Shown: in pieces, positions 41,040 through 54,560 of the stretch
Numbering within the stretch: position 1 is the first letter of the stretch
How the letters are laid out: each line of letters opens with the position of its first letter
Source: Opisthorchis felineus
Taxonomy: Eukaryota; Platyhelminthes; Trematoda; Opisthorchiida; Opisthorchiidae
Direction of reading: 5' to 3'
Length of the DNA stretch: 64,000 bases
Assembly (NCBI GenBank): GCA_004794785.1
Contig: SJOL01009921.1
Coordinates: 329,517 to 393,516, forward strand
Program-made: the position numbers and the translations under genes
Notes under the pieces: generated by a model
The model's database searches: none
The model's input: the letters and a program-made list of their open reading frames with translations, nothing else
What the model was told of the DNA's origin: nothing

Positions 41040-44000
41040 CTTTATGTATCCGTTGCACATTTATCAACCTGAAGTATGATTATTCGGAAGTTCCTTCTCG
41101 GAGAATGGCTTGTCGATTTCGAGGAACATTGTTCACCAAAGATCCAAGTAATTAGCGTGCAATATGATGAGCAAGTCGAGTGATGTTCCAGGATTTAAGT
41201 GTCTTCAGACTGTTTGCCATGCATGTCCAGCCAGGTTGTTGGCAGGTTAAATGTCTATTCCAGACTAAGTTTCCGATTTACGTCAAAAAAATTCACCGAG
41301 TCATGAGATAAATGGAACTGTCCCCCAGCTTTTAATACGTAGTTGGATTGCCGAATCAAGTCACTTGAACTTCTGGTAGTTGTATTAAACGCTCAGCATC
41401 TCTCAAATGACGAAGCTGGAATCTTTATTAAATTCCTCTTGCAAGATGCTTAGTCTGAACTAGTGTACAGCTCCAGCCAAACCCACCCAGACGCCTTTGA
41501 TCTGCTCGGCTAACGAAACTGATGCGTTTAACACCATTTGGAAAATCAGTTATTTCCAACCGCATCTCCATTTCAGCTTTATACTCCAGGTGGTTTCCTC
41601 TCCAAATTCTGGGTCCACGAGTTTATATCACAGCTGCTTGACTAACTCAGGTACTATTTTTAGGGATACGGAAATGTTCATATCTTTGGTAATTTCCTTC
41701 CTTTTTTTACGCTAGTGAACATTTAGTAGCATTGCTGCCTAATTTGTTTCTAAAGAACTTTGTGCATCACAAATCCTTTTGCTACACACAAATGATATTG
41801 TGATCCTTGGAATCTGCGAAAAGATATCACTTCAGCACTCACTGCATGACCTAACAGAAATAGGTTCCCTTTGTTTTCGAAAGTTTATTCCCCTGAGAAG
41901 CAGGTCAGTTTTGGTTGAAAGTTGAGGAATTTCCAAAACGACGTATTCAGAGCTCGGTCACAAAGCTGCAGTTTGACAGAAACTAATACCTCAAAGTAAA
42001 TCCTGAACATGAAATTGATGGAGTGCACGTTTTCCGATGAAGTTCACAGCGCAAACGATGGGTTTCACAATCAAACTACGTTATTCCCTCCGAACATAGA
42101 TCACTCAGGTACTTATTGGCTTCAATTGAAAGGAGAGGTTATTGTTAGTGTGTGACACACTAATTATCGTACAGTAATACCAGCAGCTCAAACCTCATCA
42201 TTAATTCGATGGGACACTAGGGATTGTGCTTTGGCGTTGTTGTTAGGCTGATTTATAAAAACCCCGATATATCAAATATTTCTCCGTAAAAACCAGTCTT
42301 ACTGTCCGTAAGCGCCGCAAAAAAGACAAAAGAATAGCATAAAAATCCTCAAATGTTCCATTGAAGTTTTTCATTCCACTCTAGAAACTTTTCCAATGCA
42401 CTAAAAGTTGTGGTAATTCTTTGAAAATGCATCCAGTTTCGACAGATGATCATGATATTGATGCGCTAATCGTTGCATTAAGAGACGACATTCTGGGTTA
42501 AGATCCTGTGCTACGGTAACCACCAGGAACTTAACTCGTGGCTGTGCAATTTTAGCCGTCTAACTTGGGGAAGACCACTCTAAGGGAAGGACAACCTGTA
42601 AAAACGACCGCTGTCTTGGCCTATGATGTGTGTTTCAGTATAAACCTCCTTCCAGAAAGTAACCAGTTCACTCAGAGAACCGCTGTAGCTGGGCATTTGA
42701 AAAGCACATGTACAGCTGTGTTCTTGTGGAGAAAATCCTTTAAAAGATATCGCTTCCGCCATTCTTAAGTGGCCTTCCAAGAGCAAGAGACCACTACAAG
42801 GTTGTTCTCTCCAAAGAGAGTCTGGAAACCCTCACTGAAAGTGAGATCTTTTGATACCTAGCCCTTTCTAACCAGGATCTGACAGTCTGAAGAACTCACA
42901 AGCCACTAATTAAAAGTGGCCCGATCTCTATTGCTTTTTTATGTGACATGAAGATTAAACTCATATTAGGAGATTTCCAGTTTGTTCGGGAGCTTAACCT
43001 GGGTAAAAATACTTATAAGCACAGCGTACAAATTTAACTTCCTGGATTTGTGGAAGATATTCAGGGTGGTGTTCTCTGAGAGGTGAAGAATTGTCTCTAA
43101 ATGTGTGTCGAGTTCAAGGCTAATATTGCGGCCATGTTTCAGCAAACTAATCGCAATAAGCCCATTATAAGATTCAGAACGGTCTTGGGTGCCTCAGGTA
43201 TCCAGAACCGCAATCCCGTCAGGTAAACCAGAATGTGGTCATTGATATATCGTCTCACGACGTTATTTGAATGACAGCAGACATTTCACTTCTTCATTAG
43301 CTGATTGCTCGTGACTTTTCGCGGACTTCCATCTATAGAAGATTGAAAAAGAGATAGCATCCCATCCCAATATGTCGGGTAGAGTGATATTATGGGCACT
43401 CTTTTGGTACTCATGTTCTGTAACTTTTTTCAGCCCCCTGACTTTCCCACATTGGACCTGGGTAGACAAACAGGACGTGACTATAAGGCAGAAGCTGACA
43501 GACCTACCAGTTTGACAACCCTTATTCAGATGCGAACTAGACCACTGAGTACGTGTCAGCTCAGAACTCGAACAAAAACGATACAGCATTTTGAGAAAAG
43601 ATGTGATTTGAGGAAAACGTACATGCATTCTGTCGAACGGTTGGAAAAGTGATGGCCATGCTGACTGTGGGGTTGTGGTAGGGCGAAGTAGTAATCTGTG
43701 GAAGGTTCACAGTGCACTGAGACGATACCTTCAAGCATACACTGGGGTTGCTGGACTACCAATGTTGATGAAACTAACCGATCCGCCCAGTGCTGCTCTG
43801 TTGGGCCAGCCACTTCATTAATGTTGGACACTATGAGCCAGTTCCAATTTGAGCCAACATCCAAATTATACATGAATGAAGCAACTTGATGTAAGTGCGG
43901 TGTTCGCGAGACCTTACCTCCTTCTAGCCATGCAGGGGCATATAGAATTGTGGAATGACGCGAGGCAGTGCTTATAGTCGTTATTCCGCTAATTAGAGAA

Positions 44001-45721
44001 GAGCGACACGAGAAAAGTTTGACGAAAGTGATGACAGAAAACAGTGTGAAAAGGAAAAGCATTGCCGTATTGTTTAAAAACAATGGAAACTAATATTAAT
44101 GACTTTAGAGCAAAGAGAGTGCGAAAATGCGCGCTTAATGCAGTGAAGTTAAGCGAAGTGCTCAGAAAGCTTGAGACTAAAGGAACCTCAACTTTACTAG
44201 AAGCAGAATGTGGCAACTAATTGAGTCATCCAAAGTTATCATTGTAATTTACCGCTCCCTTGCTCAAATCGAATACAACTCAAAATTTGAAGTAAACATT
44301 AATTTTTCCATTGCAGTGCCAAGTGCACTCAACTAATTAATACTGCCTATAAGTATGACAACCGTGATTTTTCTTCCTTTATTCTAGTTTGGCTAGGTGT
44401 TTAAATGTGACACAAACATTTGAGTAACAGAAAGTCATGTGTGTAAATGAATACACTTTTGAAACTTGAGATGTTGCCCGTGTGTGGCTCAACTCAACAA
44501 TATCGACTATATCACTCTTCAACTAAATGAGCTGGGCACAGTTTTTCTCATTGTTCACCTGGACCGATGTCACGGATATCGATGCATGTTTCCTGTTACG
44601 ACGCTACTTTATAAATAGCAGCCTGGGTTGCTAATAACACATTAATTTGCTGCTGTATATGTCTAGAACTTTTGCATGGGTCATAATGAGAGGGTTTTCC
44701 GGTCAGGAATTATAGTACACTCGCTCACACATTCCAGTTGTACACACTGCATTGCTTTTTACATGCTTTATACACTTTTACGTGAGGCTGAGCAACCATC
44801 TGACCATGGCTGAGAATTCAGGTCAGACACTGCTTGAACCAAACAGACGCAACTAATCTAGATTGGCGAGGTTCTCCGACTAGCAGATTTATGTCCTGAA
44901 TAAATTATCTGCAATGTGGAAGGTGATTACCAGCGAACCTAGATCAAACTCCATTCATACTTCTGGGACTTGACGGCAGCAACTCACACAATTAATCCGC
45001 AAAATTATACCAACCAAACGTATTATTCCAGGAGATTGTTCTGCTACCGAATCCTCGTACCATGATCAACAATACCCACTACCGCCCAGTTCCAATCATA
45101 ATAATATTTTTATCAGGAAGGAACTGGAATGTTTTTGTATTTCATAAAGACTGGTCCAAAGGAACGTAAAGAAATGCCTTTACTCCTTAATGTGATCAGC
45201 ATATTTTATCTTATCACCTTATCATTTTGAGGACCATTCACTCTTTTCGCACCCGAACAAATCGTCCTTCTAAGTGAGATTTTCTACACAGTCACTTTTG
45301 AGGAGCCTGGATACCATCCTGTAAAAACGGTTGAACCTAGACATTTAGTCGCACTAGCCCCAAAAGGAGCCTTCAGCTGCTTGGAGTAGGAAAAATGTGT
45401 TTTGGCTATATAGTATGGTCCGCATTTGTACCAAAAACTCATTACATTTGTCAAAGCAATTTTTGGGCTGATGCTGGCACATTTTCCATGATTTGTGCAA
45501 GGATTTGGCACAAGCATCATCTTGACATCCGAATCCATGTTCTTTGCTTTCCCTCCTTCACTTTCTGTGGATCACCAACCTTGTTATTTTACATTTATAT
45601 GCATACGTATTATCTGCAACCTTCGGCTGTTGATACAAATTTCGATAGATTTCTCTCATTTCGCCAAATCATTGACGCCTCAGTTGGATTTCAGTTTCAA
45701 GATCCTGAACGTTCGAAACTG
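41040..45721. other. Unassigned DNA after duplication copy B
   Basis: No supported gene. The only items are the doubtful frame at 43.6-44.1 kb and short frames without recognisable domains. Confidence 0.5.
43556..44083 (-). other. Open frame with a possible short intron, unknown
   Basis: 175 codons open on the minus strand from a non-ATG start; the first ATG is followed by a hydrophobic stretch (LFLFTLFSVITFVKLF) that could be a signal or membrane segment. Near 43,885-43,920 the minus strand shows GAAGGAG/GTAAGG and then ACATCAAG, a potential intron of a few tens of bases, a size seen in flatworms. No domain was recognised. The evidence is weak. Confidence 0.2.
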
Positions 45722-45955
45722 TCGCAAGTCTTAGACGTAATACACTAATCATAAGGTTGCTGAAAACTCTTCGACAGCCCACGACCGGTTTTGCCCTTTT
45801 TGGGGCTCATCAGGTAGGCCCAGTCCCCGAGTTTCCGTCTTTCTTATGTTTTACATGAACCCAAATTGCACGAAATTAGCGAACTGCACCCGTTTTGACG
45901 GAAGAACCACTTGGAATCCAGCTGAATGTCTCGTTTATGATGTTTTTAAGCAGTT
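45722..45955 (-). repeat. Hammerhead-type repeat, longest copy, core mutated at G12
   Basis: This minus-strand copy extends the family in both directions: AACATCATAAACGAGACATT and CAGCTGGATTCC upstream, the GACGGAAACTCGGGGACTGG block, the ribozyme, then TTTTCAGCAACCTTATGATT and GTGTATTACGTCTAAGAC. Stems I and II, CTGATGA, the ACCGGT stem III and GTC are all present. GGGCAAAACC replaces GGGCGAAACC (position 45792), a CpG-type change that removes the essential G12. Otherwise nearly identical to the 5.6-kb ribozyme. Confidence 0.72.
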
Positions 45956-46960
45956 TTGACATGGTCTAAATTTCACAACACAGGGACTAACACTACCATC
46001 TGCGCGATCAATGGATAGGATTCAAAACTTGTTCTGTGCTTTAGGTCTCCAGAGGGCTTAGTACTCGGACCACCTGAATTGCGACTTGCGGTTGTGCAGA
46101 GATGAATACTACAGTCGGTTCTGTCACGAAACATAAAATAGGATTTTGATGAGTTCACCCCAAAAACTACTCTATATGACTCATTGTTTGAATTTGTCTA
46201 TTTGTGTTTAATGAGCCACACTGTATAACCGTTCTGCGGAAGTAACAAAGTCTGCCGAAACTGGCCACTGGCTGTCAAATTCTGCGTATTGTTTTCGACG
46301 GTTAGGAATGTCGGAGATTTTGCAACAATTTGCGTGTATTGCTAGTAACTGAATTATACTTCTCCCATTTTCTCAACCATCCTGGAGCTTTAGATTATGT
46401 TTACCACTTTGAAGTTGATTGTTACAGCAAACTTTTTTACCTCTGAATCATGTGCAGGCGACAACCGTCGTACGCCCCCTGTGCAATTCGCCCCCACTTG
46501 GGAGTTGCCCGATCTGGATTTCTTGAGAATCATGTGCGACTGATTGATTCGAGATGGTTACAGTGGTTAAACAATACGGCAATGTAACAAGCCGTTATGT
46601 GAGGCTTTTGATACTGTCAAATATTGTCTCCTTAATGTCTTTCTTTACGATGTTTTTCAGCTGGTTCGAAAATATTAGCTCTCTCCGGGAGCTTAAGCAA
46701 CGAATTACTTTTTGCCAATCGTATCCTTCATAACTTTCTTTTTTCGCTGGTGGATGATATGGTAAACATACAAATGAATCGAGCGATTATTTAGGATGAA
46801 AGTTCCTTGACGGAATTTTTAAATTACACACCGGGTTCACAAAACAAAATACCAGAGTAAGTCTTGATGGTTGTTTGCATTGCTGATGGGTTTTCTGGAC
46901 AATTACATTGTGTAAAAGAGATGGAGAATTTGAATATGGACTACTATCTACTACTGTTGG

Positions 46961-47036
46961 TGCTGACTTTCAATAGGACTCGAACTGGCAACCTCTCCAC
47001 TACGGGGCCAATCTTCTACCAAACGAGACGCCGCCC
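46961..47036 (-). repeat. tRNA-like fragment, probably a SINE head
   Basis: On the minus strand AGTTCGAGTCC (46976-46986) fits the RNA polymerase III B box at almost every position, and GTCTCGTTTGGT (about 47,019-47,030) is an A-box-like stretch at suitable distance. The T-stem and acceptor stem do not pair, so this is not a working tRNA gene. A tRNA-derived SINE or a tRNA pseudogene fits best. Confidence 0.4.
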
Positions 47037-49667
47037 ATAAGACACCACGTCATACATGTGAAAGTGTGCCCTTTACCGTGATTCCCCACGCCTCTGATAT
47101 ATTCCTCTATATACTCAACTGTAATAATTTTGATGTCACCAGTGACTGAGCTGTTGCGCGTTTGCTGTCTGTTGACAATCCATAGTCAGGTTGTGCGGAG
47201 GTAAATGTGATAATATGACCAGGCACTGGATGATAAAATACATTCGATGGAATATGATTGGTAGTCAAATGTGAAGTGGCTTTTCCCTAATCATTGGCTG
47301 GTGCAAGCATAATGGAATGAAGATGAACGTCCGCACTGTTGTCCACCTTCAGCTTGATGCGGTCATTTGCCAGTCTTTTCAATTCTCACCACGAACTATT
47401 TCCCTAAAATACAATAGAATACCAATCTTCCCAGGGGCCTTTCCATTTGCAACTTGTTGGTTGTAGCGGGAGAACTGGCAGTATTCTAGTAACCTTATGA
47501 TTACGAACTCATGTCTCCATTAGAAGGCGGACCAGTTTACTGCAAACCTCAGTTAACAGCAGAGGTGGTGTCATCCGCACGTGGCAGTCTAGCAAAGCTG
47601 TGTGGTTCGGCCGCTAAATTCACAACGTGATTTGCCTACATTTCCATCTACGTGGGTCGGGATACCTCCGTTCATGCGTTGAGACAAATGCTGAGTAATT
47701 ATCGACTGGAAAGTAGAATAAACTTACATTGGTTCTTCTGGTTGCGTTTCAGCGCTGAGATAGCTATGAGAGTTAGAGGAAGTTAGTGACTTCACTCAGG
47801 CAGTTTCCTTCAGAGATGTTCGATGTTCTAGGCTTGGGTTATCAACTTGACCTGGTTGCTACAGTTTTTGCGTCTGGTTTGGTTCCAAATGGTAGGTCTT
47901 TGAACAGTTTTTCGTCAGAATACTTAAAATCCAAACAATTCAGTGCCCACAAGAGTTCACTTAAATGCCTGATGGTTTGCATTCAGTCTCATAGACGTGA
48001 TGTAAAAGAGAAACGGTAGAGGAAGAATGCACGTTTGGGCAAAAAAGAGCTTATTGTAAAGCAAACGCTGAAATCAACTGTTATAGTCTTGCTCCACTAT
48101 GGGAAAATAAACTACAGTCACCCAAACATAGGCAATGTATAATCGTGAAGATAACAGAGACACGATGGAAATGCAGTGGATAGACACCCGTATTTTAATT
48201 GGCACACGACACTTCAAATGACGGAACGCCCCTGCAAATGGTTCTTAGATACTTGCTGAACGTATCTGGGGTGAGGATGCTACCTTAATTCACCCAGATT
48301 TCATTTCTATGGGACAAATCCGTGAGTACAGTCGCCGTAAAAACAAATGGGAAACTATGTGATAATAAGCTTACTTGCTTAGTGTGATTGCTTTAATGTC
48401 GTGGGTGCTACAAATAACAAACGGACCACGTCTGTCTGGTACACTGTGGGCTGCTGAACTTTTGCTTAGCCCAGAAAACATGCACAGCTCTTACGTATGG
48501 AGGGACAGTCGGACAATGACGCACATTGGCCCTGGGTGATACACAACACCTTGTCCGATATAGCCAAAATTGAGACAAGTATGAGACAGATATGAAGACA
48601 AAAGGATGCAAAGTCCTATCAGAATTCAAGGAGAAGTCTACTCGAAAAATAAGTACTTCATCTCAGTTTGCACCAACTCAAAAATCGCATGGAACACTTC
48701 CAGTCCAGTAAGCATATTGAAACTCGTGACTTTAGAAGTTTGAGATCAATAAACCGGAACAAAAAGACGGTGTGGTCAAATGATAAGGGTGTACAGTCGA
48801 TATCAGGAATCGTCTGGGTTTATATTCACTTAATAATAATTCTCAAATCGCGTTGATCAAATGTGAATGGAAGTCTTTTGTACTAGCTCAGAGTGAAGGG
48901 TCTACATCAGAAGAAGCCTTAGATTATTTAAAAGAAGCTTCTCGAATGTTTAATCCGGGGGAAATAATCAGTCGACATGCTAGTAAAAATCATCATTTGT
49001 AGTGATTTTTAAAAACACTGGAGCTTTTATGTCGGTACCTTCCAAACGAAAATATACTGTAGCAAGGGAGATGCTTGGAAGTGGTCCAAGCAGCACCTGT
49101 TCAAAGTAAACCCATAAAGTTTCATCCATAGTCTCTATGTTAAAGCACAATATCGACCTTCTGATCGTCAAAAACAAGAAGTGTGACACGTCTCCCTAAT
49201 AGGCATTACGAGTATGAGAGAACTGCCCAGTTGTTTTGGTACTTGGACGCTGTAGTGCCATTTGGAATTGGGTCCCCGCAGTGCCACTGTAACAGTAGCT
49301 AGGACCAAACCCGTATCCAAAACCAGAGCCTAAACCCATCAGTGCAGTCGATCAGACCACTCATTTAGTCGGTTGCAATAGTCCCGGTCAGAAGAGAATT
49401 CACCATTCAAATACGAAAGACCGAATCTTCTATACGGCGATAACTGAATAGTGAACACGTCATGAGCTTGGCGAAATACACTGCTTTACCAGGTTATGAT
49501 GTTGCTGACTGTCTACTCGACCGAATTCCAGTTGAATCTATCACCTAGGACATCCATAAGTTCAGTGTGCTGCGCAAAGGCCATCTCACGTTTTAGTTGG
49601 TACGTTGTACGTAATGTAATAGTATGGTCCACCATTGCTAGTACTATCCAATAAAACCCTGAACAGC

Positions 49668-49712
49668 CAGATATAGTTTCCGCCCTTTCTGGGCTTCAAC
49701 GAGTAGGCATTA
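49668..49712 (-). repeat. Hammerhead-type repeat fragment
   Basis: The minus strand reads GCCTACTCGTTGAAGCCCAG then AAAGGGCGGAAAC. Stem I and stem II strands are recognisable, but the CUGAUGA box is corrupted. It lies about 200 bp upstream of another copy in the opposite orientation. Confidence 0.45.
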
Positions 49713-49869
49713 TTGGCAGTGTTGAAAAAACACTATAATACACTGAATAACATTCCATCCGGGGTTCGATTGGAGACCACCACAAAACAGCTATTCAGTG
49801 TGGATCGAATAGTCTCCCGCTGACGTCAACTTAACAGGCAACTACACGTACTTCGCTAATTACGTACAG

Positions 49870-49995
49870 TTCACGTCTGAGTAGAACAGGAATTTTGTGA
49901 AAACACAAGGACTACAACTACCTGATGAGCTTCAGGAGAGGCGAAGCCAACAGTTCGGTATCAAAGAGTTTTCAGCAAAATTATCAGTAGCATGT
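49870..49995 (+). repeat. Hammerhead-type repeat with variant stem II
   Basis: CTGATGA is intact at 49922-49928. Stem II has changed sequence but keeps pairing: GCTTC 49929-49933 with GAGGC 49938-49942 around AGGA. GAAA reads GAAG (49943-49946). GAGTTTTCAGCAAAATTATC downstream matches the family. Maintained pairing with different bases hints at past function, though stem III is not clear. Confidence 0.5.
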
Positions 49996-51429
49996 TGTTT
50001 CAACAAAACGATACCAGCATATTTAGCAAGGACTAAGGTTATAGCGCTGCAGGGTACTCCACAGATGATACGGCCAAGCGGTCTGAGCTTTACTCGCGGA
50101 CGGCAAATATCTGTGTTTATCAACCGAGGGCTCAGAACAATTATTCACTCCTGCTATCAACACCGACTAATTAATGCTGGGGTCCATCGAAAGCTTTTTA
50201 GTGGGAAGAACTCCAGCCAAATAAATGGGCCGATGAGACCTCATAGGCTGCTTTGCCCCGGTGAAATGCTAAAAATGTCAGAGGATCCTCTGCTGTCATT
50301 TCCGAGATGCGAGAGATAGGGTTAAAACGGTCTGTGACAGGCCAGATCACTACCGTCTAGAGAAGCACGGAAGCCACTGCGATTAAACTAGGCCCTGCTA
50401 GGAAATTCACTTTACCTTGAGGGGATATGTATCAACGGTTAGAAGTTCTGACGGGGATCTACGTGCAATCTGTGGAGCTTCTGTATCCCAATCCTTGAAT
50501 TTAGTACACTTTTCCACAGTCCTACACACTACTGCACCGAAGGAACATTCTGTAATCAGCACATCAACATTTCAAGGTCCACGTTTTAGCGATTTGACCC
50601 GAAGCATTCAATGCGTAGTTTAGCTTTTACAGTTCTTTTTTCATCGTTTAGCAAAATTGTGGCAGCTTGGAGTTCTGTTTGACTTTTGCAACGTATATAT
50701 ATGATGGTGATGAATGCGACCTGAGGTTTGTTGCAATAATCTAGCCTTCAGTGTCAAAAGTAGCAGGCTATTTACCAGAATGCTGATGGGCACCGTCCAT
50801 GTTGCGTTCCTTCCCCAATTTCTCTACTGTTATGCTCCATCAAGCAATTCTTCTCAGCACACACTAATTAAGTTCAGACTACTATACTGTGAACTACACA
50901 AGAGATGTTCGTGATCTCACTCCCCCAAACTGAGGATTTGGGTAGGAGAGTGTGCTAACGCAAAGCGAGCTCAATTGGGTTGTATTCTGCAGTTGTCCAC
51001 CGCAGGCAAACTGAACGTTCTGATATTTATCTATCGTAGGTCATCAGCACATTTTGGCCTACGCAACCGCCCACTTATTGGAAATTCGCTTCCCCTATGA
51101 ATGTCTAGGCATGGGTTTTGCCCTTGTTGTTTCAGTGTCTTACCCTCTGCCTTATGTTACTTGACCAAATCGGCCTTAAAGGAAAGAAATAGAGACAGGC
51201 TCAAAGCATAATAGTAACTAAATCCCTCAGGACACAGTTGAAATGTGTCACGAGTGTGCAACTTATTGTTTCACTTTGTCGCATTGATTGTGATGTGTCC
51301 GAAGCGGTCATTTTGTCCTCACTGGCAATTATTGCAAAACGTTCGCACTCTGCCAGAGGTAAGAGAGGGAAGATTGAAACAAAATTTAAATGTTCACTGT
51401 TGCCCACAAGGTCAGCGGAAAACAGAGGA

Positions 51430-51635
51430 ATTTACTATGGGTTTCGCCCTCGTTAGGTCTCATCGGGTAGGCAAAGCCCCAGAATTTCGAATAAGTCTAC
51501 TCTGTACTCAAGTACTCGTTCGCAAATCAAATTGATGTCAATGGGAGCCTTCAGTATTTCACAGTTAAGTCTCTAGTTTACGGTATTCTGCAACTGAATG
51601 TACGGCGCAAAGACCGTTTTAAGTTTCGGATGTGA
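51430..51635 (-). repeat. Hammerhead-type repeat, long diverged copy
   Basis: The minus strand has GGGCGAAACCCATAG and GCCTACCCGATGAG (CUGAUGA changed to CCGATGA). Similarity continues through a CTTGAGTACAGAG-like upstream block to about 51,635, where a CAACTGAATGT and GTTTTAAG arrangement resembles the far end of the 45.7-kb copy. Confidence 0.48.
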
Positions 51636-54499
51636 CCATTTCACTATGTCATAGTGTGTTTCAACGCTGCTCAGAAGGCTTACCTGGTGATACCAAGGAA
51701 GGTTGAAGGCGGTAATCAGCTATCCAGAAATTTCACCTATCTCCACGAGAAAAGCTTCCAGTTTATGATCAGTAAAAAATCTACAGCGTTGCTAGTCAAG
51801 GCTGCTGAGATTGAAATATGTAGAAGTTCCTACTTAGTACGAAGTAAGAACCAAGAGCGTAAGCACATGTACGCGTTTTGCTTCTCCGAATACGTGTGTA
51901 GAAATGCATGAAGTCGGCATAAAGAAGTACAAAATTCGGTAGATCTATGTTGGTGATTTTTTCTTACACTAATGAGGGGTTGACTGAATATATCTCAGGA
52001 ACACAGAAAAAAATCTTACCGTTACCATCGTCTGCAACCTTGTCCACACGACTACCTGTTGAACCATTTGATGTCCAGAATATCCCATCATCTATCCAGA
52101 CTTAACTTTTATGCGCACGGTCGAAATGTTCCTCTTAGCGGAGCGTCCAGCCAACTGGGACTTCCCCGTAGATTTATGACGTGCCAGTAATTGCTCGTGG
52201 TTTTCCAACATTGATACATATTAATACAAAGAGTCAGTCATGCAAAATCTGCAAAACCATTCCAGTAACGTTACTGGATTTGACCGATAAGACTGATAAC
52301 GAGAAACCTTGGTGTTACGTTGAATGGGAACTACTCATCTGTGTAAATTATCACAGTCTGAAGTGCAGACTCACATTGACGCCATGTGCACTCTACGCGC
52401 CACCCCATCCGATACAAGGGAGGTATGTCACATGTGTTTAGTTGTTTTCGTCGCCCCGAAAACAACTCATCAAAGCTTTCACTAATTAACGGTGAGTGAT
52501 CATGCTTCGATTGTACTCGTGGTGTCTGTTCAATTCACCTTTACTTATATCAAAAGTGCAGAGTATTTATAAATCCGGATTGTTTCACGTATAAATTAGG
52601 TATAGCAACATAATTTCGATTGATTTGATCAAAAAAACAAATTATCGATCTCCACAAATCATCCGGCTTGATGTCTTTGGCTGAAAAACCATTGGTAAAA
52701 AGTAGAGAAGAATTTTGTGAAGCTTGAAATGCAAAGTCTAAGTACATGAAAGAAAGTATGTTTATATCGCTGCAGTAGTATACAGAAAATTTGTGTGCCT
52801 TACTGAAACTACAAAAGATTCGAACCCATTCTGGTCTCATTCCAAACGTATTTACTCCATAGTCGTGCCCCAAGGGACTTCCTCCGGTAGCATATCTGCG
52901 CAAAAAACTAGTGCGCTATGTATATTTGAGTTTTATTACTACGTGGAGTAGCTAAAGAATTTCATTGTAGACGAAGTTGCCAAAGTCCTGTAGATACTGG
53001 TTTGGAAATCAGTGTTTGTGTGGTCGCTAAAGGGACAAATGTAACCTTATGCCACCAACAGACACAATAGTTGTCTGGTTTCGGTGTCAACCCTCGATTT
53101 GCATTTTTACTAATTCAATTCCACACGGAGTTTTTATTTTCCATCACCTACAATTGTAGTAACGCACGCTCAGTCTTGTCCATCCAAGCCAGTAAAATCA
53201 AACAGCTTGTAATCATTTTCTGGAACGGGTGAATGTGCAGAGATATACTGTCCTCTTCCTTTCTTGAGAACATGGCGACCAATTTACGTCTTTGTAGACT
53301 TGGCCCATCAGAAGCATCCAAATTTTGACTAAGCGCAACTTCCTAGAAGCTGAACGCATTTGCTCGCATTTGAAAGGTGACCATATTATGAAGGAACCAA
53401 TAGCGAGTTCTGTGCACAAACATAGGGCTGTATTACGGGATATGTCGTTACAGGGAAGGTCTTCAGTTAGGCGGAGAACCTCACCTCCATTTCAATTCTG
53501 GCGTTCTCTGCCAACATTTACCGACACTTTTTTTAAATTAAAACAAGTTTTTTAAACTTTCATTGATACCGCCACTCCGTTACTGGCTACTAAGCAACAA
53601 TATATTTCTGGAATTTTAAATTTTAAATACTTGATTTCTTAAGCTGCATTTGAGCGCTTTTCAGGAACTTCCACCCAACTGCAAACTCACTCATCTTCAG
53701 ATCTATACCAGGATAAATTTAGGCGCATAGTGGTCTACCTCCGAAATTTCACCCGAACGTCTTCATACAAGAGCGCGAAAATGTGTGAGTATCCGATCCG
53801 TCATCAGATCCTTTAGACTGTAGCCAATTCTGAGGAGGCGATATAATCCGTGCTTATTTGACGCAGCTAGCAAGCATATAAATCCCATGCTGAGGTTGCC
53901 ACAAACAAGGAATAAATTATTTTCCACCATATACTTACCCATCCACCCTGAATACAGTGCTATTCATATTTTCACTGAAGGTCTAGTTGTCTGCGTAACC
54001 GTTTTCATGCTTAGTGTAATCCACTTTCTTGTTCGCTCGAAGGAATGCTAGGTAGAAGCTTTCTATTTCTCACGGCCAGAAATTTTGGTTCTCCGATTTG
54101 TTTCTTGGGGAATTCGGCTTCATGGTTTAGCCAGTGCACATCAGTATGGGTGAAGTCAACTAATGGCATTAAACTGAGGCGATTAAACGACATCCGGCTA
54201 CAAATTCAGCCAAGGAGTGCTAGTACTCAATAGATCGTACGAAGTCAGGTTTGCTAGTAATCAGGAAAACGCTTGACGTTCGATTGACTATGAATCAATC
54301 AACCATTCCACTGAACTTCTATAACGGGATCCACTTGTCAAACGATCGAACTGATAGGACTGAACTCTGAAATCATCTTAGAAAAGAAGAACCTTACATG
54401 AACCTACTGAATGGCGACTGTGCATTTTGCTTCTCGTTTATACAGTACTCCTCCTGTATTGGTACGATTATCCTGGTTAGTTTGGGTCAGAGAGAGGAA

Positions 54500-54560
54500 G
54501 CAGTGAACCTCAGCTTCGCTCATGTTAGAGCTCATCAGCAGTTCATGTCCCTGTGTCTGT
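54500..54560 (-). repeat. Hammerhead-like core, diverged
   Basis: The minus strand shows CTGATGA (54532-54538), then a four-pair stem GCTC/GAGC around TAACAT, then GAAG. Stems I and III could not be drawn. It is either a distant family member or a chance partial core. Confidence 0.35.
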
